Assembly (NCBI GenBank): GCA_013400975.1
Contig: WBMZ01011894.1
Coordinates: 143,870-207,869 of the forward strand
Reading direction: 5' to 3'
Length of the DNA: 64,000 bases
From: Atrichornis clamosus
Taxonomy: Eukaryota; Chordata; Aves; Passeriformes; Menuridae
Shown here piece by piece: positions 46,527 through 58,190 of this stretch (position 1 is the stretch's first letter; every line of letters starts with the position of its first letter). A program made the translations under genes and the position numbers. Under the pieces are notes generated by a model. That model searched no databases, was not told the DNA's origin, and worked only from the letters and a program-made list of their open reading frames with translations.

Positions 46527-46962
46527 ACTCAGCCTCTTAGCTTGTGAAGAATGACATGGTAATTTGGCTCTGCCTCATCGACTGAGAATTTAAAACTACA
46601 ACTGAAGCTTTGGAAGGAATGAAGAGAAGCCAGTTTAGATGCTGCAGATACAATTCATCTCTAACTGGATTTTTGGGCCACTGCTGGCTCACATCTCACT
46701 GGTGTGGAGCAGTCAGTCAGTTCACAGCCCTCTACACTAGACTTACTACTGCTTCATTTCTGATTGAGAAAGGAAGGGATTTCTGAGCTTCAGTTTCATG
46801 CCTACAGTTAATTCCCACCCATCTACATGCAGACACACCCCAAGAGTCGTCTGTCCACAAAAGCCACACTGCAGCCAGCCATGGAGGGGAGTGTTTTCTG
46901 CAGTGGGCTCTTAGTGACTGTCACTGCAACTTTTTCTGTTCTTTCAGCTGGTCTTCCCACCT

Positions 46963-46968
46963 AATAAA
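46963..46968 (+). terminator. Internal AATAAA signal in the 3' UTR
   Basis: This canonical hexamer lies in ctaataaaaataaaatg, with a second overlapping AATAAA directly after. It could give a 3.2-kb UTR isoform. No strong GU-rich element follows within 40 bases. Confidence 0.35.
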
Positions 46969-47086
46969 AATAAAATGTAGCACCAAGGAGAATTTTCTTT
47001 GTAAGCAATTAATCATTCTCCTAGTATCAACCAAGTAGCAGTTCTTTGTAATTCCCCCTTTGATATTCCCTCAAGACATGTCAGGG

Positions 47087-47147
47087 ATTGGACTAGATGA
47101 TCTGGAAAGGTCCCTTCCAACCCAAACCATTCTGTGATTCTCTGAGT
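47087..47147 (+). repeat. CR1 LINE 3'-end fragment, forward orientation
   Basis: The blocks gggattggactagatgatct, ggaaaggtcccttccaaccc and accattctgtgattctctga match the conserved avian CR1 3' end with its attctgtgattct tail. It is 5'-truncated to about 60 bases and is carried in the mature ABLIM1 3' UTR. Confidence 0.9.
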
Positions 47148-48715
47148 ATGCCTTAACTACATGCTCATGGTCTTCTATTTCCTGCAAAGCTTTTGAGCTT
47201 CTGACAAAGTCCCATCCCATCAGTGCTGTCAACAGAATGTCATTACCAAGAGGACTGAAAACTGATTGCTTTTGTCTTCTTTTTTCTCCTTTTCTACTTT
47301 AGGAGTGGTGTAAGAGCAAGGACCAGTCAAAGCATTGCGAAATAACCCCACGTGTGCCAGTGGGACTCTGTACACACGGGATTCTGTACACATGCAGGCC
47401 CTCGAGCACAGGTGCATGGGTGGCACACACCCTCCCCCCTTGGAGCTCATTAAATATACATTGTGAGGCGTTGTGGCTGTAGCTGCAGTGTGCTGGGAAA
47501 GGTTAGGCTGGGAGAACTCGACAGCTGTCTGTGGGATAAGACATCCCTGTGGCTCCAGTAGTGCTTTTTACTTCTGTCAAGACAGATGTCACCTCTCCTT
47601 ACAAAGTCCCAGAGCCCTAAGTCCGTGGGCCAGCAGTGCTTGCTGCCCTTTCCCTGTTGCAGTTTGGAAATCCTTTCTCAGCCATGCAGTTCAGATGTTC
47701 TGCTGTTCAAGGGAGGTCATCAGGAGCTGCTTTTGTAAAAGTTTGCTACGCTGGAGTTAGACACATTGTGAAGTGAAATCCCTTTCCACAATCCCCATGT
47801 CTCCTGGTAGGGCAGTATCAATGGACAGAGAAGGGTTAAGGCCTGGGAAGGAGGAGGGCTGGCATAAGCTTGATTTCTCCAGAGTTTGCCAGGATGCTGT
47901 TTGGCAGGATTAGAGGAAAACACTTGCATGAGCCTGTAATACCTGTTTCAATCTGTGAGGAAGTCAAGTTTGGAGTTCATAGCGTGTGAGCACCTACACT
48001 GAAATTAATGGTATGAAGCTGTTAGAACAAGCAACAGGAAAATTAGACCCCAGAATGATAAAAATATGAACATCCTCTAAACTCATCTTGGAATGACTTA
48101 TTTTGGCTCACCCTGACTTAGGAGGAGATGTTGGCATATTTGGAGCATAGCCTCGTAGAGCAGACCAAATGGAAAGCACCCTTTCTCTCACTCCGTGATT
48201 CATTGCTTCCCTTTGGAATGTATTTGTGGAGGAGGATGTCCACATCCTGAACGTTACCTACAGCAGTGAGGAATGCCAGTCAGTGATAATGGCAATGCAA
48301 TAAAACACTTGCAGGAAGGAAGAATTAAACTAATCTGTCCCAAAATGGCACTCATCTTTCCGTGCCAGAGGGACACTGAGGGCTTGACTCCACTGCCCCC
48401 TACCCCACTCAGTTCTCCCCAGGTCATGGTGTGGTTTGTGCCCTGTCAAACTTTCTGGCCCTGTCAACACATCCGCTAGAGTCCAGCAGAGTCTTCAGGG
48501 TAGATGCATAGCAAGGGCTGGTCTTGACAATATGTGGTATTTTTTACCCCATTGCTGCAAAATGAAGAGCTGGAGAGAGCTCCTGAGCACTGTGACAGTA
48601 GCACAATGCGCCTTTTTCCTTTAGTGTAGAAACACTCCTATCACTGTGGGCTGCAGCATTGCTCTGGCAGGTGAGTTTTGCCTTGTGATTTCTCCCACAC
48701 ACCTCTTTTGTGCTT

Positions 48716-48721
48716 AATAAA
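48716..48721 (+). terminator. Internal AATAAA signal in the 3' UTR
   Basis: AATAAA lies in gtgcttaataaaataagaaac. With the signal at 48901 it may define a 4.9-5.1-kb UTR form. Use is not shown by sequence alone. Confidence 0.35.
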
Positions 48722-48900
48722 ATAAGAAACAAACAAAAAATCTATCACAATGCGAAGATGCTGAGTTTTCAGTCAGAGAACTCTGCTGGCAGGAGCTGTG
48801 TGATGCCCACATTTGGCAGAAGTGTTATTAATTTTAATGTAAGCATCAGTGCAGGAAGTGAGAATGTAATTGGCCATTAATGTTGTTTGCCTGTATGCAA

Positions 48901-48906
48901 AATAAA
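48901..48906 (+). terminator. Internal AATAAA signal in the 3' UTR
   Basis: AATAAA lies in tatgcaaaataaatcatttc; a downstream ttgtctttgtgaag sequence could act as a GU-rich element but is about 65 bases away. Confidence 0.35.
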
Positions 48907-49849
48907 TCATTTCTTGCCCAAAGGGCTTCTAACAGGGAAATAGATTTCTGCTAATGAGTTGCTCAAAAATGCTTGTCTTTGTGAAGAGGTGATAACTTCC
49001 ATGTGCTCTGTGGTCTTTCTTTTGAGGTAAAAAAAGAGATGACCAAAGGCAAACAGTAACCTGTTCTTCAGGATCACCACAGTTAATACAAGTGTTGCTC
49101 CCAGGCCTTGCAAGCCGAGGCCCACAGGACCTTGCTCCTGGGCATTAGGAAATGCAGCATTTCAGCAGCTGAAGCAGCTATGGGAATTCCAGCGGTGCCT
49201 TACCAGGCTGAGTCTCTAGCTCCCTTAGGATGCTTTGACAGGTCCCACTGGACACTTGCCTGGGCTTTTGTCACTGAACACCTTCAGAATGCACTTCCCC
49301 CCAGATGCAAACCCACTGGCAGCAGTGGAGCCTCTCACTGGCACCCCTGGGGCCAGGGAAGCCTCTGGCTGCTCTGTGTGCCCACAGCCAGGAGCTCGGT
49401 GTGTCCCTCCCAGATCAGTCCTGTCCAAGCAGCGCAGCTTGGTCATTGTGGACAACTCTTCCTGTAAGGGGGCCTTACAGCTGGGGGCTTTTTTTAAGCT
49501 TTGGAAACTGAAACTAATTTTTCTAAGGTATACTTTCCTTTCAATCAGTAGATTTCGGCAATAGGATTTTTTTTATTATTTTATTTTTCTTTTCTCCTCC
49601 CTTCACATGTTGCAAACCAGCGTTTTGGGGAGGTGTCCCTGTGTTTTCCATTCATCTGTCTCTTCTTCTGGGTCTCTGTAAAAGTGAATCAATGTCTTGT
49701 CTGTACAGTAAGTCTGCTTGTATGCATAATGAGGAGTTGAGCTGGGTTGCTGTTCTGTACAATTAGTGTTTCCACTGTCATACTGCAAACAGCACATATT
49801 GCACTCCTGTGCCACTGTAATCTGCATCACTGTTGTACTCAAGTTAATG

Positions 49850-49855
49850 AATAAA
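49850..49855 (+). terminator. ABLIM1: Likely main ABLIM1 polyadenylation signal
   Basis: The hexamer is in gttaatgaataaagtttgga, followed 10-30 bases later by a T-rich and GU-containing stretch (ttctggattcatgttgcc). It is the last AATAAA before sequence that looks intergenic. Cleavage is expected at about 49,868-49,880. Confidence 0.7.
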
Positions 49856-52800
49856 GTTTGGAGCTTTATTCTTAATTTCTGGATTCATGTTGCCTCATTT
49901 ATTTATTTTTTTTTCATTTTGCAGAGTTATAACAAAGTTCTCTTATAAAACAGGATGCGCTCTCAAGAAGAGAGCTCTCAGAGAGGTGAGATAGGAATGA
50001 TCAGAGCAAGACAGACATCAGTTACAGGTCTGAAAAATGTCACAAGGCTTCTTGTAACTAAGCCACTAGAAGTAATCACTAGAAATAGCTATTCATGCAA
50101 ACCACATAGAAGTGTTAGTTTTGTTGCCAGTTGTGGTTTTAAATGATCTGAGGTATCAGCAAGGTAAAATACACCATGCTGTTGTGTTTGCTTCAAAGGC
50201 TAAAAGGTTTCCTTAATTGATCCTTGCAAATTCAGCTAAAGTGTTAGTCCTCATCTTGAAAAGGCGTTTACGTGTTTTATATTTAAAGTGAGGTGTTTGC
50301 ATAATCACCTGGAGTTTAAACCTGCCTGGCCTCAGTCTGGGTGTGGGAGGTGGGGGATGATGCCGTTCAGGAATAGGTTTTGTGACACCCGTGAATGTGC
50401 TGAACCCCTGGGGTCCAGCTGACTGTAGTGGCAGCAGAATTAAGCCCACAGCACCTCAGAGGATGCAATGCAGCACAAACCCCACACAGGGTCCTTGAGC
50501 CTCCAGAAAGCCCCTGCAGCATCAGGATCTGTGCCCTGCAGATATCAGGTTCCCCCTCTCCCACTCCTCAGCCCTCTGAGACTCACCCCTGCCCTTGCCC
50601 TGCCTGATACTTGACACAGGTTCTCTCTCATGACAAAAGTCGAGCTCTCCCAGGGTTTTACTTTGTTGGGAGTGTTGAAGGACTGAGACTCAGATGAGAT
50701 GGGGACTCGGGTTCCTGCTTGGAGAGCAACTGCTGGGGAATTCAACACCACCACGAAGTGGTGTATGTGTATTGTTGTGTTGCATGTGCGTTGCAACTTG
50801 CACAAGAGAAACTCCTCTGTGAACAAATCCTGCAAAACAACCTGGTGGCAGATAGAGGCTTCCTTTCTTTGGATTGCTTACTCCAGAGATTGTGTTTTTG
50901 CTGTAGGTGGGACAAAATCAAATAAAAATCAGAAAATCAGATTCATTTATTACAACTGCTGGAAATACAACTCAGTGAAGGGCAGAAGCATCTCTTCAGT
51001 GAAGTATTTAAACACAGGTTTTTGCTGTCTACACTGCTGCAGGGCCTAGCTGCAAGAGCCCTAATCCAAGGTGGACATGACCTTTGCTTTGAACATTTAG
51101 TGGCCTTACTTCCAACAGGCACATAGGCCCATGGGCTTCAGCAGATTGGTGCATGTTCCAGTAGCCCTCATTTCTCTGTTTCCTCCATGTTTATAGACAT
51201 TTCCCGAGTGAGCACTTCATGGCTCTCAGAGCTGTTGGACCAGTTACGAACGAGGGCATAATAACCCATTTTCTATCCTCTTCTTTTTAGGACCAGCTCT
51301 GAGCTACTTCAGGATGTTTAGGAAACTGTAGTCTCTTGTGAGCAAACCTTGGCTGACAGCTTCTGTGCAAGTTACCGGTGGGGAGTGCTGGGCAAACCTG
51401 AGCCAAAGAGTTAGAAAAACACAGGAACATTTTAAAATGTCTGCCTGTTTGTCTGAAAGGCAAACACAGAGTCTAAGAGAGAACTTTTTAAAGTTTTGTG
51501 CTGCTTATTTCCCCTTCCCCTGGACAACCAGATGTCATGAAGATGTTTCCTTACTGCTCTGCAGGGTTGGACCTTGCAGCCCCCAAGAACGTTAGAGGTT
51601 CCCTGGGCATCTCCTGTTAACCTCCCTGGGCATCTTCACACCTTTAGGAAGTAAGGAAGGTTTGTGCATGAAGTACCTGCTTAAAAAACACAAGTGTAGG
51701 TCTACGATTTGACCTTGGAACTTTTCTTGAAAGTTTCCCAAACGTAGAAAAAAACCCAAAACCAAAGTCTCACTGTTGAATCACTCGCACTCTTGAAAAT
51801 CCACCACCTGAGTGTCAGCTCCTTCCCTTAACAGCAGTTACAGTGTAGGGCCAGCCCTAGGACAAGTCCTGCCAGCCCAAGCTCTGGAGACCCCAAGCAG
51901 CAATCCCAGCTGGGGATCATTGACCTGGCAGTGTAAAGGAGCAGTTGCTCCACTGCAGCCTCCCCTAGCCCAGAGCCCTGGGAATTTTATCACTGTGACT
52001 GCACTTCTCTGTGTAGAGCAAATTCACAAGGGTCCATTCCAGTCATCAGCCCCACAGTGTGACAGTGCCAGCCAGTCTAAGCACATTTTTAATTTCCCTC
52101 CAGTTAAATGCACAAGCCCAGTGAAATCTAAGTCTAGGATTTCTTTTTTTTTTTTTTTTTAATTGTTAGACCATTTTCCCCTGCTTCCCTCCTCCCCACG
52201 AATAATGTGAAGTTTATGACCCCTGAGTAATGACTGTGGAATGCACTGCATCCTACAGCCATCTCGAGGCATCTGGCAATGGGAATCTTCACAGCATGTA
52301 AAAAATACACAGATAATACCATTGTAAATAACTCAGATCAAAACAAGTCAAATGTCAATGCTAATTTGGTGTCAAGTATAGCCCAAGACCACTTCCTCCT
52401 GCAAGAAGAGAGACCCAGTTCCCAAGTGTGACTTGCTCCCCACCAAAAGAAGCACATTCTGCACCAAAAATCTCTCCAAACTCTGAATTAACTCTGAAAG
52501 AGTAGAGGTTTTTCATCTTGCTGTCTTATTTTTCTGTAGCTTTTGTGCCCGTCTGCTGCTGAGTCCAAGGCTGGGAAATGAAACTTCAGTTTTGCCTGAC
52601 ATTTTTCTGTTGTAAAAAAGGACTCTTGGGAGAGATATTTACTGTTTTCTATGGCTCAGTCAGAGGGCAAAAGAGAAAAGTTGTTCCAGGAGTCCCCATT
52701 ACAAAGCATTTTTTCACATAGGCTCACTTTTATTTTTTAAAGGCTGGGAGATTAAAGAGCCGGCAGCCCTGGAACAGGAAGTTTGCTGTACATCCAAAGG

Positions 52801-53779
52801 TCAGGTGGGTCTCAGACAGCCACTGCTTCCAGCTCTCTTTTATATACACACTGCAGATTAAAATGTACATCCCGGGCTGGATGTAGTCATGGCAGTGATG
52901 GGGGCCCAGGGGTTCTGGGGAAAGGAAGAGAGGGGGAGCAGGAAAACGGCACAGCACAGCCTCTCCTCGGGCTGGGATTTCATAAGACAAAGCACTGGGC
53001 GGCTGTTCAGCCAGCTTAAGGTATTCCCACGCCCCCACAGCTTTTTCCTGCCATCAGATATGTCAGCATGACTGCTTGTGGGGTCGCTCTCAGTGACATT
53101 CGGGAACTGATCCCACTTAAAAAAACATTTTTTACTTTTTATTTCATAGCATAGCGTTGTTGGGGTTTTTTAATCTTTTTAAACTGACTCAGTTCCCTGC
53201 TTCGAGTTAACTGGTGGCCTCCCAAAATAGTTGTGCTGGCATGAAAATTAGGGTGGGCACAAGAGAACAGCAGGGTCTGAAGAAAGTTAGAGCAGAGCAT
53301 CTTAAACTGCCAGTGATCCTGCACTCTGTGCCATGAAATCAGTCTCGAGTCCACGGCAGAGAGGGCAGCTGGTGGCCCTCCCTTTGTCCCTTCGATTCCA
53401 GCAGTACCACCTCCCCTTCTGTGACTAAGTGGTCAGTTAAGAAGGGTAGCTCCAAGGCCTTCGAGGGTCCCACTGCTGGAGTCAGGTATCTTTGCAAAGC
53501 CAGGAGTGTTTCAGCTGGGGGTGGACGAAATACCACCTTCAGTGTGCATCTTCTGCAGGAGGTGGCTGTTCTGCTGGCAGAGGAAGCCAGGAGCAGGCTG
53601 GCCCTGCTTGGAGAGCCATTGTACTGGCATGTTATCCTGTGTCCTGCTCTTCCACTCACTCCAGAACTGTGCTTGAATGCAAGGGGTTGAAACATCACTC
53701 TCTTTTTTACCCCTTTAGGAATTCCTCCTTATTTTGTGGCCGGACAATAAGTCAGGACACATAAGTCCAGTGCTTTCAG

Positions 53780-53845
53780 CTTTTTGAACTTGGGCAAGTC
53801 TCTGAAATTCTCTAGGCTTCACACTTCCCTCATACCCTCTGTGGC
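53780..53845 (-). repeat. MIR-like SINE fragment, reverse orientation
   Basis: The blocks gaacttgggcaagtctctga, aattctctaggcttc and acacttccctcat follow the reverse MIR order (gaccttgggcaagtcactta, acctctctgggcctc, agtttcctcat). It is eroded. Confidence 0.5.
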
Positions 53846-55859
53846 CTGTGTTTGCCAGAGAGAGCCAACATATGTCCTATGGATCCATCTGATCTGTGAG
53901 GCAGGTTAAGCCCCCACAAGGTGTTTGGTTGAACAATTCATCATCAGCAGGCGTGGCCAGAAGCTGTTGCCTATTTCTGTCATTTGCCTTCATGACAATG
54001 AACTCAATGCCTGAACTCTGGTCAGGAGGGGACGACAGGTACAGGGTCTGTGAGCCAGGTCCAGCAGGAACACACTGATACATCTGGAAGCTGATTTTGC
54101 TGCTCGGGGTCTCCACACGTGGGAGTAGATCCGTTATCTATTTCCCATAATTTGGGCTCTCTCAGCCCCCACAACACCAGGTACTGGAGGGAAGAGTCGA
54201 TGGTAGAACCAAATCTCTCTGCAGGAACAGCCCAGTAAGGCTGCCAGAGGGAAACAGGGCTCCCCCTTGGCTGCCTCTCCTGGATGTAGGCTAGAGACTG
54301 CAGAGGAAACAAAATGCAGCTGAGTCCATTCAAGGAATTCATTGACAAAGGCTCTGAGGCTTTATGTGAACCAAAGTGTTTGCTGTGAAACAGGAGACAA
54401 GGTAATAATTGAATCAGGGTTTACAATGAATGAACTGCTGCTGAGAAATGCCTGCTTTACAGCCTTGATATCCTCTGGATGTTCAATGACTGCCAGGAGC
54501 AAACTCTGTGGTATCTCAGTTAGCTCTTACCCTAATTATCATTTACAGAGGAGTTGCTGCTAGATGAATGAGGACTGCAATATAGAGGACTTAAGTAAGA
54601 TTTATTGATGAGACTACATGAATAATTCCCCTTGCAGTGATGCATTTCAGACCACAGATATTGTGGGAGGAGGAAAGCCAGTGTTTGATATGATGAATGA
54701 TTTTAAAGTGTGTGTTTTATTTTTATGTTTTGGCTTTTGCTGTTCCCTCTAACCGTTCCCTCTCAAAAAAAAAAAATTAATCCTCCTACCAGGTAGGTTT
54801 GTGAAACAATAGTAAGTAAATGAAAATAAACTTCTGCTGAGGCCAGTAAATATTGGATCAAATAAATGATTCTAGGATAAATGGTCTGCCATGGTGCTCA
54901 GGCAGCCCAGGGCATAACGCTTCAACGCTCTGATGTTGCTCTGACCTCTTGGCACTCAAAGTTTGGGTTTTCCGTAACTAACTAATTGTTCAGCTTCCTG
55001 AAAATTACGTTTGTGCTCTTTCTCCCTTGGGAGCAATCCCAACAGAGGACCCTCCAGAGAATTTTGCTGTGTTTGGCCAGTTTGAGCAACAATTGAGGTA
55101 CCTCCAGGGCAGGCAGATCACCTGTGTGAGCAGGGGGAAAAGCTGGCTGAAAAATTGACCCTGTCAGGAAAAAATGAGTAACTTTCAATCATATCAGCAA
55201 GCCTGTCAGCCTCGACATGCAGCCAACCTGTTGCCAATGCTGATATAAGGGAAGGGATGAGGGAAGGCAGTACTGCTCAGTGGCAACTTTCACCAAAGCG
55301 GAATTGACTCCCCTGCAAGTCCCAGGATTTGCTTCTCCTCATGGGGACGCCCAGGAAAGTACACCCCAAATTAACTAAACTAAAATAAACAAAATTTACT
55401 AATCATCACCCCAAATGCCTTTAGTTAGATTAGTTCACTGTGGAATAGAGTAAATCAAAACAAATTCAAGACACTTGAAGTCTGAAGGTTTGCTAAGATT
55501 TTCTGCAAGTCTGTTGTGAGATACTAAAGCTGCTGTGGCTCACCAGTTCACCCCCACTCCTCTGCTGTATGGCACCTCCTTAAGCTGCAGCACTGAAGCC
55601 ACTGAAGATGTGAACAGTGTGTGCAGACATGTGCAGGTCACTTCAACAATGGCTTTGTGCTGAGAACTAAGTTCCACCACAGTAGTATTTGGTGAATGGC
55701 CAGTGAGAAGCAAGTAGGGGACAAAACAGGCTTCCAGGCAAGATCTCTTGAAGTAGCTTCAGTTCTGAGAATTGCCTATCAGCTGAAACCTCTTCCTGTA
55801 GCAGGAACTCACATGTGCCCCCTATATCTGTCTGTGGGGAGACCAGAAAGGTGTGTCCC

Positions 55860-56080
55860 AGATGGGCCACGCGCACCTGCAGGGTCACCTCCCGCCCCAC
55901 ACGGTCTGTCGTGGCTGCAGCTCTCTGCTCCCTGGGGAAGGGCAGATGATGGCTGAGTGTACAGCGGCCTCAGGCTCTGCAGGACGCTCTTCACTCCCGC
56001 CACTTGTACATGAGGTGACGCACACGCCGCTGCCCAACTCAGCCAGTGGCAGCCCCAAAGGCCTCTGGTCCCGGGCGACT
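55860..56080. promoter_or_regulatory. Small intergenic CpG cluster
   Basis: About 13 CpG dinucleotides occur in some 220 bases (for example ccacgcgcacctg, tgacgcacacgccgctg and cccgggcgac), clearly above the surrounding AT-rich DNA. It has no TATA box and no coding support. It may be a distal regulatory element or simply a GC-rich remnant. Confidence 0.3.
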
Positions 56081-57339
56081 CTTCCAGTTGCTCCTCTCCT
56101 CCAAAAAAACCATTTCTGGGCACCTGGCCTGCAGTGTGAAACAGCCTTTGTGTGATATTTTGTCAGCTACAAATAATTGAAAAAGGCCTGCATAAAGTCC
56201 TAATTGTGTCACAGAACAGGCTCTTCAGTCATCCATCTTCCTATTAAACTTGTGAATTTCAGCTACTCAGCCCTGTTGGAGTTATTTTCCCCTTCCCCTC
56301 CTTCTTCTTTTAAGCTTCTATTTATATTCTCTCAGTTGTCTCTGCCAGAAGATCTCATGTGGATACATTAGGCCTTTTCAAAAGGAAAGTTGGATTACAG
56401 CGATTTTTCTCCCCGTAGGACACAACAGCTTCATCATTCATAACAGAGCAATACACTATAACTTCATTATAGATGGCATGAAGCTGGCCTATTTAAACAG
56501 AATACTTAATGATGGTTGGGAAGGCAGGAGAAATTCAGCTCCACAGCTCTATGTGTGAAAAGAGAAACTGCGTTTTTTTGGTATTTACTGAGGCAGATTT
56601 CTTAACTCTTAATTAAATCTCTTTTCACAGAAACCAAGAAAAAAAGTGGAAGACTCAACTGACACGGGTGAGACCTATCACCGGGTAGTTAATTCCACTT
56701 TGACAGGTAATTTGGTATACCCTAACATCTAATATTAATAGCAGGGAAGGAAACTTGGACTCCTCCAAAGTGCTCAGCCTCCACTGAAACAAAGTACAGT
56801 TTACTGGTGCTGTATGGACCACAGGTTCTCATTCTTTCCCCTTGCCCACTTCAGCACTGCTGACCACAGAAGCTCTGCTCCTTGACTTCAAATGAATAGA
56901 ATTGCTTTAGGCCTAAAGAAAAGCTACAGACTGAAAAACACTGTTTTTGGGAAAATGCCAGGATAAATAGCCTTCTGAGAGCTCACAGTTACATCAGACC
57001 ACAGTTTGCAGTGATGATGGGGAAGGCTTAAAAAAAATCCCAGTGAAAACGTAGCAAGATGTAAAAATTTATGTTTTCTCATATTTTGATAAAATTAGTT
57101 TTTCTTCTCACCCGGGTAAGCTTTACTGGTGCTGAAAGGTGCCAAGAGTTCAGCTCTGTTGAGGCAAGTCCTCCATTTACAGCTGGAGAGTCCACACAGA
57201 TTTTTTTCTTCTAACTTGGGAGAGATTTTGTTCAATGCTGTTTTACTGGTAAAATCCGTAAGAGTGGATGAAGCTTCTAATATTCTCTCAGCAGAAAGCC
57301 ACCATTTCCTATCCTATCCCCTCAAAAATTGTACCATGT

Positions 57340-58190
57340 TGTCATGAATGAGTGTTTAGGTCACTTAAAAAATCACCGGTAAAGGCATCAGCAAAGGCAG
57401 CTTTGATATGAAAGTGAAAGCACAACAAAGTTCACTGGCAAGGTTCACTCTAGGAATTAGTAGATGGTTAAAGCACACAGAGAAAAGGCAAACTAAAATC
57501 TAAAATCAATCAATCTAAAACCAAAATCACCTCCAAAATTATCTAGGTGGAGCCCCAGGGGAGGGGTTGGGGAAAGGGTAAGGATAGGAAAGGGATTAAA
57601 AGGAATAAGGGGGACCCTCCCACTGAGTCACAAGGTTCAGAGGGGACCCCCTTGCCAAACTGAGCCCCAGAATTGACCAATGGTTTAGGCCTAAAGGTTT
57701 AATAGCACTTAAACTTAACAGCTTTTAATCAATAGCTTAAGTTAAACAAATTAACAAAGGATTCGGATAGAATTTACTGTTAGTGTAACAGTAACTCACA
57801 GGACTAACTGACTTAAAAATTTAAAGTACTTAAGAGTCCAGGAGAACTGCATTTCTAGTACATTTGCTATGGCATATTCACACCTGCACACACACAGATC
57901 TAAAGGAGTCTGTACAAGGTGTATCCCTGTGAAAAATTACCCTCAAATCCAAGGAAACACTCACGTAAGATGCCTTTGCATCTTCTCAAGAGGTGAGGCG
58001 CTGAGCCTCGAGGAGTGGGGCTATCAGCCCAGGATCCATCCGCGTTTGGGGCTGGTCCTCCAAGAGCAGCAGATGTGAAAGGTTGTGGCTCTGAGAGGCC
58101 CCACTCTGAGGGAGGGGCTGGTGCAGCCACTGCGCTCCAGGGCAGCTCAGAGGGCCTCACTTTGGACTGCTGTTTGTAGGGTCACAAGAG
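57340..58190. mobile_element. Possible LTR-retroelement remnant
   Basis: The composition changes abruptly to a purine-rich, AAA/GGGG-patterned sequence (tgaaagtgaaagcacaacaa, agttcactggcaaggttcac, then a run of ggggaggggttggggaaagg). It resembles, from memory, solo LTRs of endogenous retroviruses common in songbirds. No gag, pol or env coding is visible, and I could not find clear terminal TG...CA ends or a target-site duplication. It could equally be another old interspersed repeat. Confidence 0.3.

Larger units (their letters stand above)
1..49875 (+). other. ABLIM1: ABLIM1 gene, 3' portion (enters window from the left)
   Basis: This is the span of the actin-binding LIM protein 1 gene inside the window: 17 coding exons, their introns and the 3' UTR. 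ABLIM1 links F-actin, through a C-terminal villin-type headpiece, to partners bound by four N-terminal LIM domains. Only the last zinc-ligand segment of LIM4 and everything after it are present; earlier exons lie to the left. The exons give one 482-residue frame, counting the optional exon at 22989. Paralogue choice rests on the headpiece ending [16 protein letters not shown] and on linker blocks such as YDIERPDLITYEPFYTS, which I recall as ABLIM1 rather than ABLIM2 or ABLIM3. The right boundary is the inferred cleavage site after AATAAA at 49850. Confidence 0.93.
43816..49875 (+). other. ABLIM1: ABLIM1 3' UTR, about 6 kb
   Basis: No exon or gene of another kind is recognised between the stop codon and the last strong polyadenylation signal. 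A long UTR is expected for ABLIM1. It contains TA- and TG-type microsatellites (44204-44323), an A-rich run (46481-46526), a CR1 tail (47087-47147) and internal AATAAA signals at 46963, 48716 and 48901. The final part (from about 49,780) ending in AATAAA has the look of a conserved UTR end. The exact cleavage site is inferred. Confidence 0.8.
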
